Positions 42,760 through 51,132 of a stretch of 64,000 nucleotides of DNA are shown piece after piece. Location of the stretch: the NCBI GenBank assembly GCA_045642565.1, contig JAZUJE010000008.1, positions 62,001 through 126,000 on the forward strand. The letters are read 5' to 3'. This stretch comes from UBA1764 sp045642565. Lineage in GTDB: Bacteria > Bacillota > Clostridia > Peptostreptococcales > Anaerovoracaceae. The notes under the pieces were generated by a model, which saw nothing but the letters and a program-made list of their open reading frames with translations, was not told the origin of the DNA and searched no databases. Made by a program: the position numbers and the translations under genes. How positions within the stretch are numbered: the first letter of the stretch is position 1; each line of letters opens with the position of its first letter.

Positions 42760-43945
42760 CGTATCGGCATTAGCTGCAGAGGTTAGAAGTTTATATAATT
42801 TATCAAGCGGAGTATGCGATGATGACGTAAAAGCCTTATGTAAAGAGGTTATAGATAAAAAGCCGGAACTTTCGTATTTGGGGAAAAATGAAAAGAAAAA
42901 ACTTTCGCATTTAGTTTTTTGTTCATTAAGATGTGAGCTTGAAATCTTGCAGGATATTGCTGATGATCCGGAAATCTCAGAAATTATGATTAATGGTAAA
43001 GATAATATTTTTTATGAGAAACAAGGGACTATTTATAAGGCAGATATAAAATTTGAATCTTCCGAACAACTGGAAGCTGTAATACAACGTTTAGCAGCAC
43101 AAGTTGGCAGGGAAATGAATGATTTGAACCCTATTGTTGATGCAAGGCTTAATGATGGTTCTCGTGTTAATGCGGTAAATTCAAATATAGCATTGGATGG
43201 ACCTATTCTAACAATCCGAAAGTTTAATCAGTCTCGCATGATGATGGATGATTTAATATCCCGCGGAGATATTACAAGAGAAGCATCGAATTTTTTAAAG
43301 AGTTTAGTTGAATCCGGTTATAACATGTTTGTTTCGGGTGGTACAAGCTCCGGAAAAACCACATTTTTAAATGTGTTATCAGATTTTATTCCTCCAGATG
43401 AAAGGGTAATTGTGATTGAAGACTCTGCCGAGCTTCAAATAAGAAACCATGCAAATCTTGTTCGCATGGAAAGTAAATCTGCAAATGCTCAAGGAAAAGG
43501 TGAAGTTCCAATAAAAGAACTGATAAAGTCTTCTTTGAGAATGAGGCCTGACAGGATAATTGTAGGCGAAGTTCGTGGTGATGAGGTCGTTGATATGTTA
43601 GCAGCAATGTCAACCGGACATGATGGTTCTTTATCAACCGGACATGCGAATTCTCCGGCGGGGATGATTGGACGGTTAGAGACCTTACATATCGCTGCAA
43701 GTGGTTTCCCCATGCAAGCAGTGCGTTCGCAAATCGCCGGAGCAATAGAAATTTTTATTCATTTACAACGATTTTCCGGAGGTCACCGAAGAGTAACTGA
43801 AATATCAGAAATTGCAGGCATAGAGAATGGCGAAATTAAATTAAACAAATTATTCAGCTATAGCCCAGGGCTTGGTCTTGAAAGAACTCAAAATGAGTTG
43901 ATACATAAAGAAAAACTGGCGATGTATGAAGAAAGAATGAATTGA
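42722..43945 (+). CDS. tadA: TadA/CpaF secretion ATPase
   Basis: 407 residues. Walker A VSGGTSSGKTTFLNVLSDFIP (about residue 208), DERVIVIEDSAELQIRNHANLVRME, Walker B RPDRIIVGEVRGDEVVDML and GHDGSLSTGHANSP are the CpaF set. It powers assembly of Flp-type pili. The start is TTG at 42722, inside tadZ, with AAGGAG ten bases before; no ATG is available before the conserved part. Confidence 0.92.
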   Translation: MLKNLNANRPQASVSALAAEVRSLYNLSSGVCDDDVKALCKEVIDKKPELSYLGKNEKKKLSHLVFCSLRCELEILQDIADDPEISEIMINGKDNIFYEKQGTIYKADIKFESSEQLEAVIQRLAAQVGREMNDLNPIVDARLNDGSRVNAVNSNIALDGPILTIRKFNQSRMMMDDLISRGDITREASNFLKSLVESGYNMFVSGGTSSGKTTFLNVLSDFIPPDERVIVIEDSAELQIRNHANLVRMESKSANAQGKGEVPIKELIKSSLRMRPDRIIVGEVRGDEVVDMLAAMSTGHDGSLSTGHANSPAGMIGRLETLHIAASGFPMQAVRSQIAGAIEIFIHLQRFSGGHRRVTEISEIAGIENGEIKLNKLFSYSPGLGLERTQNELIHKEKLAMYEERMN

Positions 43946-43948
43946 CAT

Positions 43949-44689
43949 ATGGATTTAATAGATTATCGTGTTTACAAGTTAAATAGTAAAGAAAATTTTG
44001 AATATTTTCTTTGTTCTTGCGCCATATGTTTTACCTTAGGAATGCTATTTTACAATAATATCTTGATTTCTGCCGCATTATGTATTATTACACTATTCTT
44101 TAGAAAAAAATATGCAGCATACAAATGTGAAAAAAGAAAAAAGCAATTATTGGATAGTTTTAAAGATGCTTTGTATAGCATTTCGGCCTCTGTGGCTGCT
44201 GGTAGGCAAATGCCTCAAGCGATTTCCGATGCTGCTAACCAGGCAGAAATGCTCGGAAATTCTATAGCAGCAGAATTGAAAATGATAATTACGATATATA
44301 ACGAGGCTCATGGAAAAATAGAAGATTTGCTTACAGACTTCGGAATTAGAAGTGGGGTAGAGGAAATTCAGTTATTTGCATCATCATATAGAATATGCAA
44401 AAAATCAGGAGGTGACATTGAAGACGTATGCTTAAAAAGCGCTTACTTGCTGATAGAACGTATAGATTATCAAAGCGAAGTGTCCGCAGTACTGTCAGAG
44501 AAGAAATTGGACACACTGTTACTAATGATAATGCCGCCGGGAATATTGTTTTTTCTAAACCTAAGTTCTTACGATTATGTATCAATGCTTTATCAGGGCT
44601 TGGAAGGAAGAATAGTAATGACATTGTCGCTATTTCTGATGGCTTTGGCGGGATTTTGGAGTTTAAAGATAATGAAATTAGATCTATAG
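43949..44689 (+). CDS. tadB: TadB-like inner membrane platform protein
   Basis: 246 residues of the type II secretion F-domain family. Two N-terminal hydrophobic segments, the helical domain KKQLLDSFKDALYSISASVAAGRQMPQAISDAA, then IQLFASSYRICKKSGGDIEDVC and two C-terminal membrane segments ending GRIVMTLSLFLMALAGFWSLKIM. This matches a complete TadB. Starts 3 bases after the tadA stop. Confidence 0.82.
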   Translation: MDLIDYRVYKLNSKENFEYFLCSCAICFTLGMLFYNNILISAALCIITLFFRKKYAAYKCEKRKKQLLDSFKDALYSISASVAAGRQMPQAISDAANQAEMLGNSIAAELKMIITIYNEAHGKIEDLLTDFGIRSGVEEIQLFASSYRICKKSGGDIEDVCLKSAYLLIERIDYQSEVSAVLSEKKLDTLLLMIMPPGILFFLNLSSYDYVSMLYQGLEGRIVMTLSLFLMALAGFWSLKIMKLDL

Positions 44690-45120
44690 AAGGAGAACTT
44701 ACAAATCTTTCATTACAATTAACACTGTTTTTAGATGCAGGATTAGTTGTGAGTTCAGCATTTGATGAATTAGTAGAACTAAATAAAAATAATGAAAAGA
44801 CTCTTTATAAACTATTGAGAGCACTAAATGTAGAATGCAAAGAGAAAAATTTACCATTAATCAATGAACTTTTTATTTTTTCGCAAAAAATTAAAAGTAA
44901 ATCGCTTATGCGTTTTAGTAGTCTAGTGCTTGATAACAAATCAAAAGGAAGTGCACTTTCAGAAAAACTTGATAAAGAGCGTGCGCAAATGCAGAATTCA
45001 AGACTTAATCTTGCAAAAGGAAAAGCTCGTGAAGCAGAAACCAAACTTTGTTTTCCACTTATGCTATTACTTATTTCTTTAATAACTATTTGTAGTGCCC
45101 CGGCTTTAATGCAAATGTAA
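44656..45120 (+). CDS. tadC: short TadC-like protein, probable TTG start
   Basis: The F-domain of TadC is read from about 44690 (SIEGELTNLSLQLTLFLDAGLVVSSAFDELVEL) to the C-terminal hydrophobic segment (LCFPLMLLLISLITICSAP). The open frame extends upstream to 44428, but that part is read from tadB sequence in another frame. The only usual start codon between is TTG at 44656 (154 residues), 34 bases inside tadB. The N-terminal membrane segments of normal TadC are missing. A frameshift product with TadB is possible but less likely. Confidence 0.6.
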   Translation: MEFKDNEIRSIEGELTNLSLQLTLFLDAGLVVSSAFDELVELNKNNEKTLYKLLRALNVECKEKNLPLINELFIFSQKIKSKSLMRFSSLVLDNKSKGSALSEKLDKERAQMQNSRLNLAKGKAREAETKLCFPLMLLLISLITICSAPALMQM

Positions 45121-45214
45121 ATAAGTAAGTAATTATAATAATATGCTAAGCGTTATTTAATATAAAAGATTACTTTGTTCACAATAATTATTAAAAATAG
45201 AGGAGCGAAAGAAA

Positions 45215-45397
45215 ATGGATATTTTGATTAGAAAATTTAATAATAAGTTTAATCATAGAAATGCCGGAATGGAAATGGTACAGGTGGCCATCCTTATTGC
45301 TATAGCAATTGCTGCTGGAATAATTTTCAGAACTCAAATCGCAGGGTTTATTAACAATGTTTTTAGTGGACTTAAAGCAGACTCGTTCCAATTCTAG
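45215..45397 (+). CDS. flp: Flp-type IVb pilin
   Basis: 60 residues with a short basic leader and NAGMEMVQVAILIAIAIAAGIIFR. Cleavage after the glycine, followed by a glutamate and about 20 hydrophobic residues, is the type IVb prepilin pattern. It would be the main pilin of the Tad machine. AGAGGAG precedes the ATG; the 94 base gap upstream may hold an additional promoter, but I see no convincing one. Confidence 0.8.
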   Translation: MDILIRKFNNKFNHRNAGMEMVQVAILIAIAIAAGIIFRTQIAGFINNVFSGLKADSFQF

Positions 45398-45641
45398 GAA
45401 CGGCTCGGTATTTGTAGAAGCAGCAATGGTATTCCCTTTAATCATTGCAGTAATAGCTATTGCTATAACATGTAGCCTCGAATTATATACAAATTTGAAA
45501 GAAAATTCTATTGAACATAAAAACAAAATCAAAACTCAATATGAAAATTATGAAAGAGGGAGGCTTTTCATCAGTATTCATAGTGATGATACTTTCTTCA
45601 TTAATGGCGTTGCTTTCAATTGTAATAACGGCAAGTCTTGA
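45357..45641 (+). CDS. TadE-like minor pilin
   Basis: 94 residues starting inside flp (41 base overlap). NGSVFVEAAMVFPLIIAVIAIAITCSLELY is the TadE pattern: a glycine, a glutamate at mature position 5-6 and a single hydrophobic segment. The rest is hydrophilic. Short for TadE, and the next frame starts inside it. Confidence 0.6.
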   Translation: MFLVDLKQTRSNSRNGSVFVEAAMVFPLIIAVIAIAITCSLELYTNLKENSIEHKNKIKTQYENYERGRLFISIHSDDTFFINGVAFNCNNGKS

Positions 45642-46497
45642 TAGGGCTGCTGACTCTATTGCTGATGTTGCTACTGCAAATGCCGGGAGCTCGGTTTTAA
45701 CCGAATGTAATAAAAGCTTGCATGACGAGTTTGGGGTCTTGGCCATTAAAAATAATGAAAACCATTTATCAAATTTAGCTAATTATTATATTTCAGAATC
45801 AATAGATGGTTTGAGTAGGTTTGTACATTTAAGCTTAAACGCAGCAATTATTGATATCGAAGATAGGGAGGATTTGTTTGTTAATGACTTTAAAAAGCAA
45901 ATTGCCGAATTAGGCTTGAAAAATTTAGTCTTTAATAAGACTAAATCAAAAGGGCTTACAAACTTTTATGCGCCAAATCTCCCTTCACATTATGTGTATG
46001 CATCAGGGAATTTGTCAGCTGCCGCTGTGTTAAAAGCGCTTAGTGGTGGTATAAGCGTAGGACAAGGCCTTGGGATAAGTCAGTACGTGATGAGTGTTTT
46101 TACGGATGAAGAAATAGAATACTTATTATTTGGCAGAAAAACTGCTGAAGAAAATTGGAATAGTACAAGAAATTTAATATTTGCTATAAGATGCTTGATA
46201 AATTGTGTTGAAGAAATTGAAGCTCCGGAGTTGTGGGCTGAGGCAATAGCTTTAGCTTGGGAAGAAACAGACGAAATTATGGAAAATCAAGCCGAGCTTG
46301 AGATGTATCTAAGGGCAATGGTGTCTGTTATAGCCAATTCAAATATGTTGTCATATAGAATTATGGATATTATGCAGATGACCGTTGGCGGTGATTTTGA
46401 ATTTAAAAATTATGCTTATGGCTTCGAACTTACAGCTCAGTTTTCGCGAGGAAATAAAAATGGAATCGTCACACAAATCCATAAATACACAAAATAG
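45541..46497 (+). CDS. DUF5702-like Tad-locus membrane-anchored protein
   Basis: 318 residues from the ATG at 45541 (an in-frame TTG at 45511 is the alternative); neither has a clear ribosome site, so coupling to the overlapping upstream gene is likely. One N-terminal hydrophobic segment (GGFSSVFIVMILSSLMALLSIVITASL) precedes a TadG-like stretch with DRAADSIADVATANAGSSVLTECNKSLHDEFGVL. The remainder (about 250 residues) is predicted outside the membrane. Proteins of this kind accompany Tad genes in Clostridia; the function is unknown. Confidence 0.65.
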   Translation: MKIMKEGGFSSVFIVMILSSLMALLSIVITASLDRAADSIADVATANAGSSVLTECNKSLHDEFGVLAIKNNENHLSNLANYYISESIDGLSRFVHLSLNAAIIDIEDREDLFVNDFKKQIAELGLKNLVFNKTKSKGLTNFYAPNLPSHYVYASGNLSAAAVLKALSGGISVGQGLGISQYVMSVFTDEEIEYLLFGRKTAEENWNSTRNLIFAIRCLINCVEEIEAPELWAEAIALAWEETDEIMENQAELEMYLRAMVSVIANSNMLSYRIMDIMQMTVGGDFEFKNYAYGFELTAQFSRGNKNGIVTQIHKYTK

Positions 46498-47038
46498 GCG
46501 CAAGGGAAAAGATGGATCAATTATGGTGGATGCCGCAATATGTTTGCCGATATTTATTATTGCAGTTGCTATGCTATTGCAAATTATTAATATAGTTTCA
46601 AAAGAGGAAAACGCATATTTTGTGGCAGAGACGAATATTCAATCTGTTGGAACTTTTGGCTCAAATCTTAATGTCGGAATTACAGTTAATGATTCAAAAC
46701 GAAAAGTATATATAGATCATGTGCAAATATATCCGATAATTAAAAATGTGAAATTTCCGTTTGGAGGTGCAATTTTTAATAGTGAGTTATTATCTATGGA
46801 TATGCCATATAGAGTATATATAGGTGAGTCACCGGATATTTATAATGATGATGAACTGGTATATATTTTCCCTAAAAATGAAGGAAACGAAAAAGAAGCA
46901 GCAAAGTATCATACATCATATTGTCGAACAATGAAAGCTGGTGCTACAAAAGGTTTAAGTATAGAAAGAGTAAGTAAATCTGAAGCAATATCGAGGGGCT
47001 ATGGCTTATGTAAGTGGTGTCAACGAGAGGAAAATTAG
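46460..47038 (+). CDS. TadE/TadG-like secreted pilus-associated protein with C-terminal cysteines
   Basis: 192 residues from the ATG at 46460, chosen for the GAGG about nine bases before it; it overlaps the previous gene by 38 bases. GKDGSIMVDAAICLPIFIIAVAMLLQII is a pseudopilin-like leader and membrane segment. The C-terminal part ends with CRTMKAG...LCKWCQREEN, a cysteine cluster resembling an Ada-like metal-binding or disulfide site (one Cys, then CxxC 40 residues later). Confidence 0.6.
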   Translation: MESSHKSINTQNRRKGKDGSIMVDAAICLPIFIIAVAMLLQIINIVSKEENAYFVAETNIQSVGTFGSNLNVGITVNDSKRKVYIDHVQIYPIIKNVKFPFGGAIFNSELLSMDMPYRVYIGESPDIYNDDELVYIFPKNEGNEKEAAKYHTSYCRTMKAGATKGLSIERVSKSEAISRGYGLCKWCQREEN

Positions 47039-47039
47039 C

Positions 47040-47531
47040 ATGAATATTATAGAATATGAAGTAAGCGATATTAAAAAGTATGAATTAGATATATGGCAAA
47101 GTGGGAATTGTAATGCATTAGCGTATGTCAAGCAATATGATTCAAGACTTTTGTGGGATTGTTCAGGGTGCATTAATATCTTAGATTACATTAAACGAAC
47201 AAAAGATGATGGCGTGACAGACAGTTTCTGCAGATTATTATTGTTTTGTAGAAAAATATTTGAATCAGTAAAATTGGCAGAAGATTATTTAATCTGTGAA
47301 AACGATATTAGTTTTTCAAAAGACAAATTATGGCTTGATAAAAAGCAAAATGTTGTAAAGCTATTGCCTGGGCATGAGGATGGTGAATTGGTTTTCAGAT
47401 TTTGCGAACTTTTAAAATCTATAGATGCGAATGATTTAGCCTTTCGCATAGAAAATAAAGAAAGTGAAGGGGCTATGTCATTTGATGATTTATTAAGATT
47501 TCTAAGTTCATATGAACTAGAACTCCGGTAA
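47040..47531 (+). CDS. DUF6382-like protein at the end of the Tad locus
   Basis: 163 residues from the ATG at 47040 (GAGAGG upstream). No signal or membrane segment; sequence such as SCRLLLFCRKIFESVKLAEDYLICENDI and KLWLDKKQNVVKLLPG matches the small domain that often precedes an FHA domain in Tad loci of Clostridia, but no FHA domain follows. Probably cytosolic; role unknown. Starts one base after the previous stop region. Confidence 0.5.
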   Translation: MNIIEYEVSDIKKYELDIWQSGNCNALAYVKQYDSRLLWDCSGCINILDYIKRTKDDGVTDSFCRLLLFCRKIFESVKLAEDYLICENDISFSKDKLWLDKKQNVVKLLPGHEDGELVFRFCELLKSIDANDLAFRIENKESEGAMSFDDLLRFLSSYELELR

Positions 47532-47575
47532 AATATTTAGTAATTTAATAAAAAGCATGTAAATACATAAATAAC

Positions 47576-47611
47576 AAAAAAGACCTGGATAACCGGAGCC
47601 AGGTCTTTTAT
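47576..47611. terminator. bidirectional terminator between the Tad locus and rqcH
   Basis: AAAAGACCTGG and CCAGGTCTTTT form an 11 bp stem with A and T runs on both sides, between two convergent genes. Confidence 0.85.
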
Positions 47612-47631
47612 AATGAGCAGAAACATAAAAT

Positions 47632-49164
47632 TTATTCTTCCGGATTATTCGGGTTGATCCATACTGTTTTATTGTTTGTGAAGATTACCATTCCCGGTTT
47701 AGCTCCATTTGGTTTTTTAACGTACCTAAGAGGGACGTAATCTACTGGGACATTTTCTGATTCTTTCCCTTGGCTGAAGAAAGCGGCGATAGATGCTGCT
47801 TCGTAAATCGTATCAGCATCAGGTTCCTGCCCATTTGTAAATAGCACAAGGTGAGAGCCATGTATATCCTTTGTGTGGAACCAGTAATCAGTCTTTGAAC
47901 CGAGTTTAAATGTTATATAATCATTTTCAGTATTGCTGCGACCTACTACTACTTCATATCCGGTACTTAAGGTGTATTTTCTTGGTTTAGGTTTGATTTT
48001 TCTGTTTCTTTGGGCTGCTGTTCTTGTTCTAAAAAATCCTTGTTCTGCGAGTTCTGCTCTAATTAATTCAAGCTCTTCATATGTTGAAGTTAATTTAATC
48101 ATTTCCTGCACAGATTCAAGGTAGTTAATATCCTTTTCGCACACTTCTAGCTGTATGAGCTTTTCTTTTGCTGAAGATTTGAGCTTTGAATATTTTTTAT
48201 AATATTGCTGTGCGTTTTTTGCTGCACTAAGTTTTTCATCAAGTTCGATTAGCACTTCGCTGCCATCATAGTATGAGATAACATTTACACTTTTATCTCC
48301 GGGCTTACATAGATGGAGATTTGCGTTTAAAAGTTCGGCTTTGAGTCTGTAGGTATCAGATTCATTAGCTTTCTTGATATCTTCAAGTAAACGTTGCTTT
48401 TTTAACAGTTGCTTATCAAGAAGTGCGCCAACAGATTTATTCATACTCTCAGCTTTTTGTAGTTGCTTATTTGTTTCCTTTTTGTTTGAATAGAAAAAAT
48501 CTAAAGCTTTATGTATATCTTCGAACTCTCTATTTTCTAATGATTCATAATTTGAAAGATGATAAGCATGGACATCTTTTACTTTGCCATTGTAAAAATA
48601 TACAACAGGGGATAGCTTCGAGCAGATATTAGATTGGATTTTATCTAAATAATCAGAGTCGCTTTTAGGTGGCGCAACATATATTGAGCCAGGAAGAGTT
48701 TGTCTATATCTGTTTATATCAATTGAGACTCGTTTGATTGAGTCAATTATTTTATTTGTGGTAGTGTCAACTAGGATTAAATTGCTGTGTTTACCCATTG
48801 TTTCTGCAATGAGTCTTTTGTTTACGCAATATCCCATTTCATTGACTGTTTCTATGTCAAAGTATGTAATTCTTTCGCCTTCGACTTGAGTTACAGAGGA
48901 AATTCTACCACTTTGGATATGCTTTCTAAGAAGCATGCAAAAGCTCGGGGCTTCTACGGGATTTTCATAATTTAGCTCTGTAAAATGAATTCTGGCTCCA
49001 TTTGGCGCAAGACAAATTAGCAGCTTCTTTCTTCCGCTATTACAGTGAATTTGGAAAAGTATTTCGTCTGCTTCAGGTTGCTGTATCTTTTCAATTTTGG
49101 CTCCGGCAAGCTCATTTGCTAAACTTTTAGCAACAATACTTGCAACTATTGCATCATAAGCCAT
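47632..49164 (-). CDS. rqcH: RqcH (NFACT/Rqc2 family) ribosome quality-control protein
   Basis: 510 residues. NFACT-N at the start (AKSLANELAGAKIEKIQQP, LLICLAPNGARIHFT, CMLLRKHIQSGRI, AETMGKHSNLILVD), a coiled coil at about 230-370 and the NFACT-R domain (YTLSTGYEVVVGRSNTENDYITFKLG, DYWFHTKDIHGSHLVL). RqcH recruits tRNA-Ala to stalled 50S subunits to add alanine tails. Usual length is about 570; the shortfall falls between NFACT-N and the coiled coil, where the helix-hairpin-helix part should be. Confidence 0.88.
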   Translation of the reverse strand: MAYDAIVASIVAKSLANELAGAKIEKIQQPEADEILFQIHCNSGRKKLLICLAPNGARIHFTELNYENPVEAPSFCMLLRKHIQSGRISSVTQVEGERITYFDIETVNEMGYCVNKRLIAETMGKHSNLILVDTTTNKIIDSIKRVSIDINRYRQTLPGSIYVAPPKSDSDYLDKIQSNICSKLSPVVYFYNGKVKDVHAYHLSNYESLENREFEDIHKALDFFYSNKKETNKQLQKAESMNKSVGALLDKQLLKKQRLLEDIKKANESDTYRLKAELLNANLHLCKPGDKSVNVISYYDGSEVLIELDEKLSAAKNAQQYYKKYSKLKSSAKEKLIQLEVCEKDINYLESVQEMIKLTSTYEELELIRAELAEQGFFRTRTAAQRNRKIKPKPRKYTLSTGYEVVVGRSNTENDYITFKLGSKTDYWFHTKDIHGSHLVLFTNGQEPDADTIYEAASIAAFFSQGKESENVPVDYVPLRYVKKPNGAKPGMVIFTNNKTVWINPNNPEE

Positions 49165-49182
49165 GTAAAAACCTCAAAAATG

Positions 49183-49191
49183 TGATAAAAT
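49183..49191 (+). promoter_or_regulatory. possible extended -10 promoter of yloC
   Basis: TGA followed by TAAAAT (49186-49191). A 7 bp inverted repeat (TAGCACG at 49203-49209, CGTGCTA at 49233-49239) follows in the leader, just before the Shine-Dalgarno. Confidence 0.4.
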
Positions 49192-49255
49192 CTATTACAG
49201 TATAGCACGAAACTAGTTAAAAAAGAAATTTGCGTGCTACGAAAAGGAGAAAAAT

Positions 49256-50143
49256 ATGGTAAAAAGTATGACAGGCTTTGGTCGCGGCGAGTATGCCGAC
49301 GACAAAAGAAGTATCGTAGCAGAACTTAAATCTGTAAATCATCGTTATAGTGACATCACAGTAAAAATGCCGCATCGCTATGCGTTTGCAGAAGAAACGA
49401 TTAAGGCTTTAGTAAAAAAAGCTGCTCCTCGTGGAAAGATTGATGTGGGCATTCAAGTTACTAATGCTAATGCTGATGAAACAAGTCTTTCATTAAATAT
49501 TGATTTAGCTAAGCTTTATCATAAAAAGCTCGGTGAACTAAAAGGCAACTTGGATGGAATTTCTGGTGAGCCAGATTTTAGAATGATTGCGCTTATGCCT
49601 GATGTTTTAAAAGCTGTTCCCGAGGTTGAGGATGAAGAGGCAATTTTAAAAGCTCTTATTTCGGCTGTAAGTAGTGCGCTTGAGAATTTTAACAAGATGC
49701 GTACTGTTGAAGGGGCAAAACTGGCTGAAGATATTTTAAATAGAAATCAAACAATCAGCAAAGTTCGTGATGAAATTGAGGTTTATGCGCCGCAAGTAAA
49801 GCTTTTATATATGCAAAAGCTTAAGGATCGTATTGCTGACTTACTTGGTAAGGAGGCACAAATTTCTGAAGAAAGAATTCTTACAGAAGCCGCGGTCTTT
49901 GCTGATAAATCAGATATTACAGAAGAGCTTGTAAGACTAAAATCTCATTGTGCTCAACTTGTTGATATTATCAATAATTCAAATGAATCTGTCGGTAAAA
50001 AACTTGATTTTTTAGTTCAGGAAATGAATAGAGAATCAAATACTATTGGTTCAAAGGCAAATGATATTAATATAACTAATAATGTGCTTATACTAAAAAC
50101 TGAGATTGAGAAAATCAGAGAGCAAGTACAAAATTTGGAGTAA
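49256..50143 (+). CDS. yloC: YicC/YloC-family endoribonuclease
   Basis: 295 residues with the family ends: VKSMTGFGRGEYADDKRSIVAELKSVNHRY at the N-terminus and LDFLVQEMNRESNTIGSKANDINITNNVLILKTEIEKIREQVQNLE at the C-terminus. Members are RNA endonucleases involved in RNA turnover. AAGGAG precedes the ATG. The usual Firmicutes neighbours gmk and rpoZ follow with 3 and 1 base gaps. Confidence 0.93.
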   Translation: MVKSMTGFGRGEYADDKRSIVAELKSVNHRYSDITVKMPHRYAFAEETIKALVKKAAPRGKIDVGIQVTNANADETSLSLNIDLAKLYHKKLGELKGNLDGISGEPDFRMIALMPDVLKAVPEVEDEEAILKALISAVSSALENFNKMRTVEGAKLAEDILNRNQTISKVRDEIEVYAPQVKLLYMQKLKDRIADLLGKEAQISEERILTEAAVFADKSDITEELVRLKSHCAQLVDIINNSNESVGKKLDFLVQEMNRESNTIGSKANDINITNNVLILKTEIEKIREQVQNLE

Positions 50144-50146
50144 TAA

Positions 50147-50752
50147 ATGGCTGGTAAACTTTTTGTGTTTTCAGGACCTTCCGGAGCAGGGAAGGGTACA
50201 ATTTTAAACGAATTAATCAAAAAAGATGATTTTGTTTTTTCGGTTTCAATGACAACAAGAAAACCAAGGCCTGGTGAAGTTGATGGTGAAAGTTACTACT
50301 TTGTTAGTCAGAAAAAATTTGATGAAACAATAAAGAATGGTGGCTTTCTTGAATATGTTCACAAATTCGAAAAATCATATGGAACTCCAAAGGCCCCGAT
50401 TCTTAAGATGCTTGCCGAGGGGAAACATGTAATTTTAGATATTGAAATGGAAGGCGCATTAAATGTTAAAAGCTTTTATCCTGAAGCCATTTTAATCTTT
50501 GTTCTTCCTCCAAGTTTAGAAGTTTTAAAAGAACGTCTTCTTGGGCGGGGTAGTGAAACTGTTGAACAAATTGCGCTCCGGCAAAAAGATATTCAAAAAG
50601 AGATTGCACAAATAGAAAAATACGATTATTATATTGTGAATGAAGACATTTCTACTTGTGTAGCTCAAGTTGAGGCTATAGCTTCAGGAAATGGTGAAGA
50701 ATTTAGAGTAACAGACCCACAGGGTCTTATTAATAGATATAAGGAGGACTAA
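50147..50752 (+). CDS. gmk: guanylate kinase
   Basis: 201 residues. P-loop FSGPSGAGKGTILNEL (residues 7-22), the GMP-binding SMTTRKPRPGEVDGESYYFVS and the lid RLLGRGSET are present. It phosphorylates GMP to GDP. Normal length; start follows the yloC stop by three bases. Confidence 0.97.
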   Translation: MAGKLFVFSGPSGAGKGTILNELIKKDDFVFSVSMTTRKPRPGEVDGESYYFVSQKKFDETIKNGGFLEYVHKFEKSYGTPKAPILKMLAEGKHVILDIEMEGALNVKSFYPEAILIFVLPPSLEVLKERLLGRGSETVEQIALRQKDIQKEIAQIEKYDYYIVNEDISTCVAQVEAIASGNGEEFRVTDPQGLINRYKED

Positions 50753-50753
50753 A

Positions 50754-50957
50754 ATGCTTTTATATCCAGCAATTGATAAATTAAAAGACCAAGTAGATAG
50801 TAAATATACACTTTGTATTATGGCTGCAAAGCGTGCAAGAGACTTGACAGATGGTAAACCACAGCTAACATTAGCTGAAAACAACAAACCTCTTAGCATT
50901 GCAACGAAAGAAATTGCAGAATCTTATATTTCTTACAAGAGGGTTGAACAGGAATAA
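50754..50957 (+). CDS. rpoZ: RNA polymerase omega subunit
   Basis: 67 residues, normal for Firmicutes omega: LLYPAIDKLKDQVDSKYTLCIMAAKRARDLTDG, then KPLSIATKEIAESYISYKR. It binds the beta' subunit and helps polymerase assembly. AAGGAGG precedes the ATG; a strong terminator follows. Confidence 0.93.
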   Translation: MLLYPAIDKLKDQVDSKYTLCIMAAKRARDLTDGKPQLTLAENNKPLSIATKEIAESYISYKRVEQE

Positions 50958-50978
50958 AGCTTGAAATTTCAAGTATTT

Positions 50979-51012
50979 GACGCAGTTTTATTTAAACTGC
51001 GTCTTTTTTTTG
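50979..51012 (+). terminator. terminator of yloC-gmk-rpoZ
   Basis: GACGCAGTTTA-like arm and TAAACTGCGTC form an 11-12 bp stem followed by eight T residues. Confidence 0.92.
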
Positions 51013-51045
51013 CAAAAAAACTTTACTAATTTATCAATTTACCAC

Positions 51046-51074
51046 TTTACAACTTTATCATATTGAAGTATAAT
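51046..51074 (+). promoter_or_regulatory. promoter of the amino acid ABC operon
   Basis: TTTACA (51046-51051), 17 base spacer, perfect TATAAT (51069-51074). The leader of about 50 bases contains AAGGAG before the ATG. Confidence 0.8.
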
Positions 51075-51132
51075 GTAGCTGTATTTAAGAAAAAGATGAC
51101 TGTTTTATCAGTATTAAAAAAGGAGATTTAAA

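Noticed and set aside
44428..44655. N-terminal part of the long frame containing tadC
   Set aside because: This segment overlaps conserved tadB coding sequence in another frame and is not TadC-like.
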